This document shows, piece by piece, positions 17,242 through 26,040 of a stretch of 64,000 nucleotides of DNA. Source of the stretch: Scalindua sp964344685 (lineage in GTDB: Bacteria; Planctomycetota; Brocadiia; Brocadiales; Scalinduaceae); the NCBI GenBank assembly GCA_964344685.1, contig CAYFOK010000007.1:1-64000 (forward strand), in the 5' to 3' direction. Position 1 is the stretch's first letter; each line of letters begins with the position of its first letter. The notes beneath the pieces are model-generated. The model was not told the origin of the DNA. It did not search any database and saw only the letters and a program-made list of their open reading frames with translations. Made by a program: the position numbers and the translations under genes.

Positions 17242-17694
17242 ATGAATGGCCCGGATTCAAACAAAAGTACTCTTAAAAAAAGACAAAAAAAGCCCTGGTA
17301 CAAGGATGGCCTTAGATTTGAATGCCAACGATGCGGCAGCTGCTGCAGGGGCGAACCGGGTGTTGTCTGGATTAATAAAAAAGAAACCAAAAATATCTGT
17401 GTGTCCCTTGGCATCTCTACGGAGTTATTTGTAAAAAACTATGTAAGGCTGATTAATGGCCGAATCAGTCTGCTGGAACATGATAACGGAGACTGCATCA
17501 TGTACGACAACGGATGTAAAATTTATGAAGACCGGCCGCGCCAATGCAAAACTTTCCCATTCTGGAGTTCGAATCTGAAAAATAAAACTCAGTGGGAAGA
17601 GCAGAAAAAGACATGTCCCGGTATTGGCAAGGGAAAGTTACATACACTGGAAGAGATTGATAACTCTTTAAGACCGGAACTAAGAGATTTATGA
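17242..17694 (+). CDS. YkgJ-family cysteine-cluster protein
   Basis: A 150-residue protein with the CxxCGxCC signature (FECQRCGSCCRG at about 27-38) and a second cysteine region (CIMYDNGCKIYEDRPRQCKTFPFW). This is the zinc/iron-chelating YkgJ/UPF0153 family, whose biochemical role is poorly known. The gene overlaps nadD downstream by 4 bases (ATGA), implying coupled translation. The start ATG at 17242 has only a weak, distant purine-rich site upstream. Confidence 0.85.
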   Translation: MNGPDSNKSTLKKRQKKPWYKDGLRFECQRCGSCCRGEPGVVWINKKETKNICVSLGISTELFVKNYVRLINGRISLLEHDNGDCIMYDNGCKIYEDRPRQCKTFPFWSSNLKNKTQWEEQKKTCPGIGKGKLHTLEEIDNSLRPELRDL

Positions 17695-18356
17695 TACATG
17701 AGTCGAATGAAACCACAGAAAACACCGGTTCGTACCTGAAGAGAAGAATCGGGATACTTGGCGGCACTTTCAACCCGATACATATAGGGCATCTGATCAT
17801 GGCAGAAGAGTCCTGCCGGCGTCACTATTTATCCAAAATCCTTTTTATTCCCGCATACATCCCTCCTCACAAATTTGTAAAAGACTTAACTGAGGCACAT
17901 CATCGTTATCAAATGATTCAATCAGCCATCAGTGGAATAAGCAAGTTTGAAGTATCCGACCTTGAAATCAAACGTGAAGGCAAGTCGTATACTATAGACA
18001 CTATACAGGAAATACTGTATCACTACGGTGAAGATAGCGAGATATTCCTTATTATGGGAGCTGACTCCTTAAATGAACTTGAATTATGGAAAGACATCAA
18101 AAAACTTTCTCAACTTTGTCACTTTGTAATAATCAACAGACCGGGATATAAAACAGAAGCCTCTGCCAGGCTCATAGAAATTATCGGTAATGACAACATC
18201 TCAGATATGGAAAGATTGAAAATAGAGATTACCCCGGTAGGGATTTCATCTACAGATATCAGGAAAAGATTGAGCGATGGAGTCGATATAAAAGGCCTTG
18301 TGCCCGAAGGTGTTGAGGCATATATAAGAGATCATGGCTTGTACTTACCATCTTGA
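17691..18356 (+). CDS. nadD: Nicotinate-nucleotide adenylyltransferase
   Basis: A 221-residue nucleotidyltransferase that joins ATP and nicotinate mononucleotide to make deamido-NAD in NAD synthesis. The N-terminal GGTFNPIHIGHL holds the two catalytic His residues, and the C-terminal ISSTDIRKRL is the second ATP-binding signature. About 20 residues precede the usual start of the fold. The ATG lies inside the stop region of the upstream YkgJ-type gene (ATGA), so this start is likely despite the extra N-terminus. Confidence 0.92.
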   Translation: MIHESNETTENTGSYLKRRIGILGGTFNPIHIGHLIMAEESCRRHYLSKILFIPAYIPPHKFVKDLTEAHHRYQMIQSAISGISKFEVSDLEIKREGKSYTIDTIQEILYHYGEDSEIFLIMGADSLNELELWKDIKKLSQLCHFVIINRPGYKTEASARLIEIIGNDNISDMERLKIEITPVGISSTDIRKRLSDGVDIKGLVPEGVEAYIRDHGLYLPS

Positions 18357-18449
18357 ATAACCTTTGCCTATGTAAAATCAGATGGTTAACACGTAAAGAG
18401 GGACTATCACAATCTCCTTTATTACAAGTTCACGATAACGGTAGCAAAT

Positions 18450-19232
18450 TCAAAACCTGTCCAGAAACTCTTTACCCTTCTTGATATGTTCTATGGGTTG
18501 CTGAATTGCCCTTGAGTTGATAACATAGAATCCGTAATACCCTGTTGAGTCAAGTGCAGAAGCAAATTCTTCCACAGGTATAATGCCATCTCCTATGGGA
18601 ACTTCTACCTGCCTGCCTTCTTCCGTTTGTCTGGTATCCCAAAGATTTGTGTGAGTAATATATTCGTGCAATTCATATATGCCTTTTATTGGATCAAGAT
18701 TATTTGTCATGAGAGATGCTGGATCATAAATTAATTTAACGCCATCAGAATGTAATGATTTTAGAAAAGCTTTCAGTGTAGAATAATCATCATATGAAGC
18801 CTTGACGGCAAGTATGCATCCGTAATTTTCAGCATGCCGGCCGACCTCGCTGAGAGCTGCATTTACGGCATGCCAACGTGTAGAGCTATCATCTGTCGGT
18901 ATACTGCCTGCCTGCACGGTTACAATACCGGCTTGTAAATCCAGAGCCAGATTAATAATATCTCTGGTCCTCTTGATGAGAAAGTCAAATTCATTTGCAT
19001 TGGCAAACCCAACACCAAGTTCACCTCCGAGAGCACAGAGACTTAATCTATTCAACTCTATAATACGTTTCAGCTCTCGACGGCCGGTACCGGACAGGTT
19101 CTCTGGAGTCATGTCTCTTTGTGTTGCATCTATTTGAATGCCTTTAAAGCCAAGGGTGGAAGCGGTCTTGATACCATCTTTAATCCTTAAACGAAGTGAT
19201 TCCAGCACAACACCGATTCTCTGTCTAATCAT
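18450..19232 (-). CDS. Sugar phosphate isomerase/epimerase-like TIM barrel, altered metal site
   Basis: A 260-residue xylose-isomerase-like TIM-barrel protein. Order and spacing of strands fit the sugar phosphate isomerase/epimerase family, but two expected acidic metal ligands look replaced: the strand that normally ends in E reads LAVKAS, and the last one reads FYVINSR. The middle Asp (IYDPASL) and a His-containing stretch (ITHTNLWD) are kept. It may be non-catalytic or use another chemistry. Its start overlaps the stop of the zinc dehydrogenase gene by 4 bases, so the two are co-expressed. Confidence 0.7.
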   Translation of the reverse strand: MIRQRIGVVLESLRLRIKDGIKTASTLGFKGIQIDATQRDMTPENLSGTGRRELKRIIELNRLSLCALGGELGVGFANANEFDFLIKRTRDIINLALDLQAGIVTVQAGSIPTDDSSTRWHAVNAALSEVGRHAENYGCILAVKASYDDYSTLKAFLKSLHSDGVKLIYDPASLMTNNLDPIKGIYELHEYITHTNLWDTRQTEEGRQVEVPIGDGIIPVEEFASALDSTGYYGFYVINSRAIQQPIEHIKKGKEFLDRF

Positions 19233-20263
19233 GGTACCAGAACAATCTTTCCGAACTGTTTCCTATCCAACATTTTTGTTTGAGCAGCAACCGCATCTTT
19301 AAGAGAAAAAACTGAATCTACTAGAGGCTTCAGTCTGCCGGATTCAATAAGCTTCAATATATCCAGTAATTCTCTCCTGCTCCCCATATAACAGCCTGAA
19401 ATTGACAGCTGTCTGGCAAATACAAATCTTAGATCTAAACTTACTGTTGGACCGCTTGTTGCTCCGCAGGTAACAATTCGACCGCCCCTCTTAAGACATA
19501 ACATATTTTTTTCCCAAGTTTCAGGGCCTATGTGTTCGAATACCAGGTCAACGCCTCTACCATCTGTAAACTCATTTACTTTGTCTGCGAAATCTTCATT
19601 TGAATAGTTTATTACATAATCTGCGCCAAGTTTTCTTGCTTTCACCTTTTTTTCATCACTACCAACGGTTGCAATAATGTCCGCTCCACTGAGCCTGGCT
19701 ATCTGTATAGCGGCACTGCCAATACCGCTACCGGCAGCATGGATAAGGACAGTTTCTCCTGTTGCCAAATCTCCACGGGTCTTCAACATATTCCATGCAG
19801 TCAGGAATACCAGTGGTACCGCCGCCCATTCCTCGAAAGATATTTTATCTGATATTGGGATTATGTTTTCTGCCGGTGCCTTAGCATATTCCGCATATCC
19901 ACCATTTACCTGGTAACCCATAATCCTGAATTCACGGCAAAGGCTGTCGTTTGATGATAGACAGAATTCACACTTACCACAACTCATGCCCGGAGAGACA
20001 AGAACACGTTGGCCAATACTTAAATTCTTAACTTTAACTTCACAACCAATACTGGCAACTTCTCCGGCAATCTCGCAACCGAGTATATGCGGCAGTGGTA
20101 TCGTAACACCGGGCAATCCTTCTCTTACCCAGATATCAAGATGATTAATCCCACATGCCTTTACTTTGACGAGAACTTCAGAAGAAGAAACCTCTGGTTC
20201 CGCAAAATCGGTATATACCAATTTATCAACACTGCCATGTTCGTTAAAGACGGTTGCCTTCAT
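19229..20263 (-). CDS. Zinc-containing alcohol dehydrogenase (MDR family)
   Basis: A 344-residue medium-chain dehydrogenase. Catalytic zinc ligands are in KACGINHLD and HILGCEIAGE. The structural zinc site is four cysteines, CxxCxxCx7C in SCGKCEFCLSSNDSLC. The NAD(P)-binding motif AAGSGIGSAAIQIA lies near residue 170. It oxidises or reduces an alcohol/aldehyde or quinone-like substrate that cannot be named from sequence. Its ATG shares one base with the rubredoxin stop (TAATG) and its stop overlaps the next gene, making a tight three-gene operon. Confidence 0.88.
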   Translation of the reverse strand: MKATVFNEHGSVDKLVYTDFAEPEVSSSEVLVKVKACGINHLDIWVREGLPGVTIPLPHILGCEIAGEVASIGCEVKVKNLSIGQRVLVSPGMSCGKCEFCLSSNDSLCREFRIMGYQVNGGYAEYAKAPAENIIPISDKISFEEWAAVPLVFLTAWNMLKTRGDLATGETVLIHAAGSGIGSAAIQIARLSGADIIATVGSDEKKVKARKLGADYVINYSNEDFADKVNEFTDGRGVDLVFEHIGPETWEKNMLCLKRGGRIVTCGATSGPTVSLDLRFVFARQLSISGCYMGSRRELLDILKLIESGRLKPLVDSVFSLKDAVAAQTKMLDRKQFGKIVLVP

Positions 20264-20424
20264 TATCCTACTTTCTCAAAAGCATCTTTGCTGGCACCAC
20301 ACGCCGGACAAACCCAATCTTCCGGCAAATCTTCAAACGCAGTACCAGCATCTATCCCGCTAATACCATCTCCTTTTTCCGGATCATATATGTAACCGCA
20401 AACGCTACATTCCCATTTATTCAT
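20263..20424 (-). CDS. Rubredoxin
   Basis: A 53-residue protein starting at 20424. It has the two CxxC knuckles of a rubredoxin: CSVCGY near the start and CPACGA near the end, with the conserved DPEKGD and DLPEDWVCP stretches. It carries one electron on a single Fe(Cys)4 centre. AAGGAG lies 8 bases before the ATG. Its stop overlaps the start of the zinc dehydrogenase by one base. The flavodiiron protein gene 2 kb away on the same strand is a likely electron acceptor. Confidence 0.92.
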   Translation of the reverse strand: MNKWECSVCGYIYDPEKGDGISGIDAGTAFEDLPEDWVCPACGASKDAFEKVG

Positions 20425-20477
20425 CCTTTAATCTCCTTATAATTTACGATGTATTCCCATTACCAGCAAATCATTAA

Positions 20478-21491
20478 CTAATCAAGACTTCCAGATGCAG
20501 GAACACACAATGTATTTTCTTCAAAATATTCTCTTACTCCTGATATTACTTTACCGATAGCCGTATCGACAGGTTCATTTATTGATGCACCTGCGGCACG
20601 CACATGCCCGCCGCCTCCAAAGTCAGAAGCCAGTTTAGCAACATCCACCGTGTGCTTTGATCTAAAACTCACCTTTGTTGTCCTCTCACCAATCTCTCTG
20701 AAAATAATTACAACCTCCACTTCCTTTACTGCACGAACAAGATCAATAACGACATCAGTATCTACAAATGCCACACCTGATGATTTAATCATATCCTTTG
20801 TCAACTTGGTCCATACCACTTTTCCGTCGCATTCCGGGCGCAGGATTCCTAGCGCAAGGTTTAGCAGCTTTAAATAGCTCATGTGCCTGGTCTGATAAAG
20901 CTGCTCATACATCAACTCGGATTTAACTCCAGCCTCAATTAAATCAGAGCAGACTTTTAGCGCCTTTGCGCTTGTGTTACTGAATTTAAACCACCCTGTA
21001 TCAGTTGCAATCGAAAGATATAGTGGAGTCGCGATCTCCAGTGTTATCTCTCCATTCATAAAGGCAATCAAGTCGAATATCAGTTCCCCTGCAGAAGATG
21101 CATCTTTGTCTATAACATTTATATCAGCAAATCCCGGATTTGATGCATGGTGGTCTATACATATCTTAGTAAGCGAGCCGGACTTTATCATATCAGCAAA
21201 ATCACCCAACTGCCCCCAATCAGCAACATCAACTATAAATATAGCATCAAAATCATCAAGGTTTATATTAACATCTTTATTTCTTAAAAACTTTACATCT
21301 CTATCGGTATCAAAACAGCGGTAAACCTCAGGCAGTGCTTCATTGTTTACAATTACCGCACCCTTATTTAATCCACATAAAAAACGTTTAAGAGCAAGTT
21401 CAGACCCAATCGCATCTCCTTCTGAAAAGAGATGGGTAGTTATAAGAAACTTCTTACCCCCATTTATAATATCTACTATTTCTTGCCACAT
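20478..21491 (-). CDS. DHH-family phosphoesterase, NrnA-like (oligoribonuclease/pAp phosphatase)
   Basis: A 337-residue protein with the DHH domain motifs in order: EGDAIGSELAL, IVDVADW, CIDHHASN and IATDTGWF. The DHHA1 end GGGGHVRAAGASI binds nucleic acid or nucleotide. The set matches NrnA-type enzymes that degrade short RNA and dephosphorylate 3'-phosphoadenosine 5'-phosphate. It sits between rubredoxin and the rubrerythrin-like gene on the same strand, but a functional link is not obvious. Confidence 0.87.
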   Translation of the reverse strand: MWQEIVDIINGGKKFLITTHLFSEGDAIGSELALKRFLCGLNKGAVIVNNEALPEVYRCFDTDRDVKFLRNKDVNINLDDFDAIFIVDVADWGQLGDFADMIKSGSLTKICIDHHASNPGFADINVIDKDASSAGELIFDLIAFMNGEITLEIATPLYLSIATDTGWFKFSNTSAKALKVCSDLIEAGVKSELMYEQLYQTRHMSYLKLLNLALGILRPECDGKVVWTKLTKDMIKSSGVAFVDTDVVIDLVRAVKEVEVVIIFREIGERTTKVSFRSKHTVDVAKLASDFGGGGHVRAAGASINEPVDTAIGKVISGVREYFEENTLCVPASGSLD

Positions 21492-21538
21492 ATTAAAGAC
21501 TTAAACGCCTTTCCGTTGTCCATGCAGAACGTCGTGTC

Positions 21539-22048
21539 TTACACTTCCAGCATCCATGGAATCTCTTCCTCAGCAAACAGAAGTGACGGTTCAGTTATTA
21601 CGCGAAATTCATCCTTGAATTGTGTAACATGAGCACGTTCCATCTTGATAAGTGTTTCAAACAGTTTTTTTGCACCTTCATCTTTTGTTTTCTTTGCAGC
21701 GTTTTCATAGAACTTACAGGCATTTTCCTCAGTACTTATGATTCTTTTAATTACATCCTCATAATCAGCTGTTTTTTCAGGTGCCTTTATTTTGACAGCT
21801 TTTAACGTTTTTATCTTTATATCTTTCGGAACTTCACCAAAACTGTCCTCATACCAATTCTTTAATCGTTCATAATGTTTTTGCTCTGCATCTGCCATTA
21901 CCTCAAACTTAAGCTTAGCAGCCTCGTCTTCAAGCTGTGTTGATATTTTCTTATACAAAGCACTTGCTTTAAGCTCCTCTGCCATTGCAGTTTCTACAAT
22001 ACTTAATGTTACATCTCCTTTTTCTTCAACATTTTTTTTCTTCTGCAA
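21539..22048 (-). CDS. Rubrerythrin-like ferritin-fold diiron protein
   Basis: A 169-residue four-helix protein with two ExxH pairs (EQKH in the first half, ERAH in the second) and paired glutamates in VETAMAEELKASALY and ISTEENACKFYENAA. This is the diiron site of the rubrerythrin/ferritin-like group. It lacks the C-terminal rubredoxin domain of true rubrerythrin, and a separate rubredoxin gene lies nearby. Probable role: peroxide reduction or iron handling under oxidative stress. A promoter-like TATAAT lies about 40 bases upstream. Confidence 0.82.
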   Translation of the reverse strand: MQKKKNVEEKGDVTLSIVETAMAEELKASALYKKISTQLEDEAAKLKFEVMADAEQKHYERLKNWYEDSFGEVPKDIKIKTLKAVKIKAPEKTADYEDVIKRIISTEENACKFYENAAKKTKDEGAKKLFETLIKMERAHVTQFKDEFRVITEPSLLFAEEEIPWMLEV

Positions 22049-22090
22049 TGGTCAGCCTCCTAATAACTTTTAAAATATTTGCAAAAATAT

Positions 22091-22117
22091 ATTATAATCA
22101 GGGATTCACATTATCAA
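22091..22117 (-). promoter_or_regulatory. Promoter-like site upstream of the rubrerythrin-like gene
   Basis: On the minus strand TTGATA (22117-22112) and TATAAT (22096-22091) are 15 bases apart, or 17 if the overlapping TAATAT two bases further downstream is used as the -10. The start would lie about 35 bases before the ATG at 22048. Confidence 0.4.
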
Positions 22118-22205
22118 AAGGAAAAGTTTGGTTGATGGTATGATTGTTTATGGCCGGCAAAATACAAATTGCGGCATGTAAGTATTTTGATTCCACATCA
22201 TGGTA

Positions 22206-23399
22206 TCAGATAGCTGATACAAACTTTTTACCGAATCCTTCACATTCATTCAAAGCTTCTTCTGAAGGTGCCATCCTTAACTTACAACCTTCAACAACTA
22301 TCTTGAAACGTAAACTTTTTAAAATATCTTCAATTATCTGTACGGCTTCCCCACTCCACCCGTAACATCCAAAAACAGCAGCAGCCTTACCCCTGATATT
22401 CAGTGTTACCAGGCTTGAAATAATATCAAATATTGGTTTTGGAGCCTTTGCGTTCAACGTTGGAGTTCCAAGAATAATGCCGTCAGAGGCTTCAATTTCA
22501 TCAAGTAAGGTGTCCATATCAGTTTCTGCCGCATCTAACAGTGAAACATCTGTATCAGGAAGACATGCCCCTCTGTAAATAGATTCTGCCATTCTTTTTG
22601 TACTGCCGTATGATGTAACATATATGATTGTTATTTTCTTCTTGTCAGGATACTTTTTTGTTTTACCAGACCATTCTCTATAAGAGTCAATGTACCTATC
22701 CAAACCTTCCCTCAGTATAGGCCCATGAGATGGCGCAATAATTTCTATATCAAGATCCTTTATATTGTTCAAGGCATCAATAACGTGTTTCTTGAAAGGC
22801 CTCAAAATGGTATCGTAGTAAAATTCATACGCAGTAAATGCATCTTCCTTGGAATCCAATTCATCGTTAAACCTTTTATCGCTGCAGTAATGTGAACCGA
22901 ACGCATCACAGGGAAATAGTATCTTATCAGTCTCAAGATACGTAAACATGGTATCCGGCCAATGAAGAAATGGTGCAGATATGAATTTCAGTACTTTACC
23001 ACCAAGATCAATACTTTCTCCAGCTTTCACCTCCCTGTAATCAAACTCCTTATGCAGAATATTCTTCACGAAAGTTCTGGCTCCTCTGGAAAAAACAGGG
23101 ATTGCCTTGGGAGCTAATTCCATCAATCTGATCAAGCCTCCCGAATGATCCGGCTCAGTATGATTAATGATTATATAATCAATATCTTCCGGCCTGACTA
23201 ATGACCTTATTTTAGAAATAAAGTCATCGACACAATACGATTTTACCGTATCTATGACAGCTACCTTCTCACCACGTACCAGATAGGAATTATAGGTTGT
23301 ACCGTGCTTTGTAGGTATGACGATGTCAAAGGTAACGAGGCCTGGATCCAGTGCACCAATCCAATAAACATCTTCCTTAATCATGATTGGCTGGTCCAT
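22206..23399 (-). CDS. A-type flavodiiron protein (FprA family, O2/NO reductase)
   Basis: A 397-residue protein. The N-terminal metallo-beta-lactamase-like domain carries a diiron site (HTEPDHSG at about 82-89, LHWPD, PCDAFGSHY, APSHGP). The C-terminal flavodoxin domain binds FMN (IIYVTSYGSTKRMAE; GTPTLN; FGCYGWSG). These enzymes reduce O2 to water or NO to N2O using electrons from rubredoxin, which is encoded 2 kb away. The stop of the MetV-like gene directly abuts its ATG, so the two are cotranscribed. In an anammox cell either gas would be a relevant substrate; the preference cannot be read. Confidence 0.92.
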   Translation of the reverse strand: MDQPIMIKEDVYWIGALDPGLVTFDIVIPTKHGTTYNSYLVRGEKVAVIDTVKSYCVDDFISKIRSLVRPEDIDYIIINHTEPDHSGGLIRLMELAPKAIPVFSRGARTFVKNILHKEFDYREVKAGESIDLGGKVLKFISAPFLHWPDTMFTYLETDKILFPCDAFGSHYCSDKRFNDELDSKEDAFTAYEFYYDTILRPFKKHVIDALNNIKDLDIEIIAPSHGPILREGLDRYIDSYREWSGKTKKYPDKKKITIIYVTSYGSTKRMAESIYRGACLPDTDVSLLDAAETDMDTLLDEIEASDGIILGTPTLNAKAPKPIFDIISSLVTLNIRGKAAAVFGCYGWSGEAVQIIEDILKSLRFKIVVEGCKLRMAPSEEALNECEGFGKKFVSAI

Positions 23400-24077
23400 C
23401 TATTCTTTCTCCATTTGAAGATGTTTGATTTCTAATTTACGCGGAGCGCTGCCGGTACTTACCGACCAGTTTTTCGGTGGCCTGATGTCGTCCATAAAAT
23501 GCATCGTCTGCTGTTTGTCCAGCTGGACGTATATTTGATTCCATACACACGGTACATCTTTCGCCACTTCGCATTTGCCGTCCATTGACCCGCCACACGG
23601 ACCATTCATTAAACTCTTTGAACACCTGCTGACAGGACAGAAACCGCCTGTTATATCAAGGACACAATCACCACAACCGGCACATCTCTCCAGAAAAAGT
23701 CCCGGCTCTACCGGTGCACCCATAAAAGTAGTATTCAATCCCGGCAATACTCTTGCCGGTGTATATTTTTCCGCTAATGTTTGTACTCCCACACCACATG
23801 CTATAGAGACTACGGCATCATAATCATTAATATAATTCCCTACAGGTTCTACATACTCCTGTTCACACTGCCTCAAAACTGTCTCTTCTTTCACCTCCAG
23901 CTCCCTGCCATCTCTTTTCGCCGCAATGCGTAATTTCAGTGCAAGCTCCTCAACCTGTTTTTGACCTCCGGTATGACACACCGTCACACAATCCCCACAG
24001 CCAATTACACAGATCTTACTGAGGTCTTTAACCAATTCATAAATCTCTGTAAACGGTTTTGACTCAGCCACTATCAT
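23400..24077 (-). CDS. MetV-like methylene-tetrahydrofolate reductase C-terminal-domain Fe-S protein
   Basis: A 225-residue cysteine-rich protein. An N-terminal CGDC..C site is followed by Cys-containing segments (RQCEQEY, ERCAGCGDC) and the diagnostic CPVSRCSKSLMNGPCGG stretch. These define the MTHFR C-terminal (MetV) family, which pairs with MetF in acetogens and other bacteria with the Wood-Ljungdahl pathway to pass electrons to methylene-THF. No metF is in the window. The start at 24077 follows GGGAG by 8 bases; the longer frame to 24137 has no good site. It is coupled to the flavodiiron gene downstream. Confidence 0.85.
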   Translation of the reverse strand: MIVAESKPFTEIYELVKDLSKICVIGCGDCVTVCHTGGQKQVEELALKLRIAAKRDGRELEVKEETVLRQCEQEYVEPVGNYINDYDAVVSIACGVGVQTLAEKYTPARVLPGLNTTFMGAPVEPGLFLERCAGCGDCVLDITGGFCPVSRCSKSLMNGPCGGSMDGKCEVAKDVPCVWNQIYVQLDKQQTMHFMDDIRPPKNWSVSTGSAPRKLEIKHLQMEKE

Positions 24078-24308
24078 AACTTTTCTCCCGTTATTATTCA
24101 GTATTCTTACTTTGATGCTTAAAACGGATAATAACATAAAATCGATGAAAATGAAGCAAAAAACCGGATGTTTTTGTTTAATAAACTGAAAAATTTAATC
24201 TCAATATTCACGAGAAAAAATTAACAAATTTATAAGTTGAACAAAAACAACATTTATGCTTAAAATGAATGTTCTTACTTTTTCAGACCTTTATAGAGAA
24301 CACTTTAA

Positions 24309-24929
24309 ATGATAATCATGAATGTTGTAGTAGGCCCATTAGAAGTAAACTGTTACATATTGGGATGCAGAGATTCAAAAGAAGCTGCCATTATCGATCC
24401 TGGAGATAATGCAGACAAAATTATTAGAACAATAGAAAATAAAGGGCTTAAACCAAAGTTTATAATTAATACTCACGCACATTTTGACCATATAGGAGGC
24501 GTCAGAGCAATACAGGATCATTTCAAGATTGACTTTTTGCTGCACAAAGATGATTTATTCCTTGTTGACAATGCAAGTGAACAGGCGACAGCGTTTGGAC
24601 TCGAACCTATCCCTAAACCGGAAGTCAGTAAATATGTTAATAATGGGGAAGAAATTTCTTTAGGCAGCAAGTCTATTTCCGTCATTCATACGCCAGGTCA
24701 TTCACCAGGATGTGTTTGCTATTACCTGGATAATAATGTCTTTGTCGGAGACACATTGTTCGCAGGCTCTATTGGAAGGACAGATTTGCCCGGCGGCTCT
24801 TATGAAACGTTGATCAGTTCAATAAAAGAGAAGCTTTTCCCTTTAGGTGACAGCACCACTGTATATCCGGGACATGGTCCTTCTACAACAATAGAAAACG
24901 AAAAGAAACATAACCCATTCCTAAAATAA
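24309..24929 (+). CDS. Metallo-beta-lactamase-fold hydrolase (glyoxalase II-like)
   Basis: A 206-residue MBL-fold enzyme with the THAHFDHIGG metal motif at about 56-65, HTPGHSPG, and VGDTLFAGSIGRTDLPGG, ending with YPGHGP. This is the glyoxalase II/YcbL-type subfamily that hydrolyses thioesters such as hydroxyacyl-glutathione analogues. It precedes the phosphofructokinase gene by 19 bases, so they are probably cotranscribed, suggesting a link to glycolytic by-product (methylglyoxal) clearance. Confidence 0.88.
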   Translation: MIIMNVVVGPLEVNCYILGCRDSKEAAIIDPGDNADKIIRTIENKGLKPKFIINTHAHFDHIGGVRAIQDHFKIDFLLHKDDLFLVDNASEQATAFGLEPIPKPEVSKYVNNGEEISLGSKSISVIHTPGHSPGCVCYYLDNNVFVGDTLFAGSIGRTDLPGGSYETLISSIKEKLFPLGDSTTVYPGHGPSTTIENEKKHNPFLK

Positions 24930-24948
24930 TAATAGAGAGGATTCATTT

Positions 24949-26001
24949 ATGAAAAAAATTGGTGTCTTAACAGGGGGTGGAGATTGCCCGGGATTAAATG
25001 CGACAATCCGTGCAGTTGTCAGAAAAGGCATAACCGAATACAATTATGAAATGTTCGGGATACTGGCAGGTTGGAAGGGCTTGATAGAGGGAAATATCAA
25101 AGTCTTTGACATGAAAAATGTTTCCGGAATACTTCACAGAGGAGGAACAATAATTGGCACAAGCAGAACAAATCCTTTTCGAGAAGAAAACAGTGGAGAC
25201 CCTGAACGAATCCTGGAAAACATTAAGCAGTTTAACCTGCACGCGATTGTTTCGATAGGCGGTGAAGATACTCAGGGTGTCGCATACAAGTTGTCTGAAA
25301 TGGGAGTCAATGTAATCGGCATACCTAAAACAATTGATAATGATTTACCTGGTACTGACTATACATTCGGCTTTGACACTGCCGTAAACATTGCAGTAGA
25401 GGCTATTGACCGGATCCATACGACTGCCGAGTCACACAACAGAGTAATGGTAATAGAGGTTATGGGAAGGCATACGGGATGGATCGCAACGTTTGCCGGT
25501 ATTGCCGGTGGAGCGGATATTATCTTAATACCGGAAAAAAAGATAGATATGGAAGAAGTTTATGCAACAATAAGAAACCGGCATAAACGCGGGAAAAACT
25601 TCAGCATTGTAGTTGTATCTGAAGGTATAAAACTACCTGTAGAAGACAGTGAAAACGAAGAGCATGTTCTACAAAGCACCAAGACAGATGCTTTTGGGCA
25701 CGTTATGCTCGGAGGGGTCGGCTCGGTTCTGGCAAAAATGATTGAAAAAGGCACAGGTTTCGAGTCAAGATGTACGGTATTAGGACATACACAAAGGGGA
25801 GGCACTCCTACCGCATTCGATCGCATATTAGGTACCCGCTTTGGTGAAGCTGCAATAGACCTGGTAGATAAAGGTGATTTTGGTAAGATAGTTGTATTAA
25901 AAGGTAATGAAATAAAGTCTGTAGAACTGAAAGAAGTAATGGGTCATTACAAAACAGTTGACGATTACTGGTACGATCTTGCCAGGGTATTCTTTGGATA
26001 A
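24949..26001 (+). CDS. 6-phosphofructokinase, PPi-type signature
   Basis: A 350-residue phosphofructokinase. The phosphoryl-donor loop reads GGEDT with Asp107, where ATP-dependent enzymes have Gly. The substrate loop reads PKTIDND with Lys127, where ATP enzymes have Gly. Both changes mark pyrophosphate-dependent PFK. MGRHTGWIA and GHTQRGGTPTAFDR are the further family motifs. It would phosphorylate fructose 6-phosphate reversibly with PPi, serving glycolysis or gluconeogenesis. It lies downstream of the glyoxalase-like gene and upstream of mobA. Confidence 0.9.
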   Translation: MKKIGVLTGGGDCPGLNATIRAVVRKGITEYNYEMFGILAGWKGLIEGNIKVFDMKNVSGILHRGGTIIGTSRTNPFREENSGDPERILENIKQFNLHAIVSIGGEDTQGVAYKLSEMGVNVIGIPKTIDNDLPGTDYTFGFDTAVNIAVEAIDRIHTTAESHNRVMVIEVMGRHTGWIATFAGIAGGADIILIPEKKIDMEEVYATIRNRHKRGKNFSIVVVSEGIKLPVEDSENEEHVLQSTKTDAFGHVMLGGVGSVLAKMIEKGTGFESRCTVLGHTQRGGTPTAFDRILGTRFGEAAIDLVDKGDFGKIVVLKGNEIKSVELKEVMGHYKTVDDYWYDLARVFFG

Positions 26002-26040
26002 TAAATAATTATAACTTTTTCCGATTCAAAGGCTGAATTT

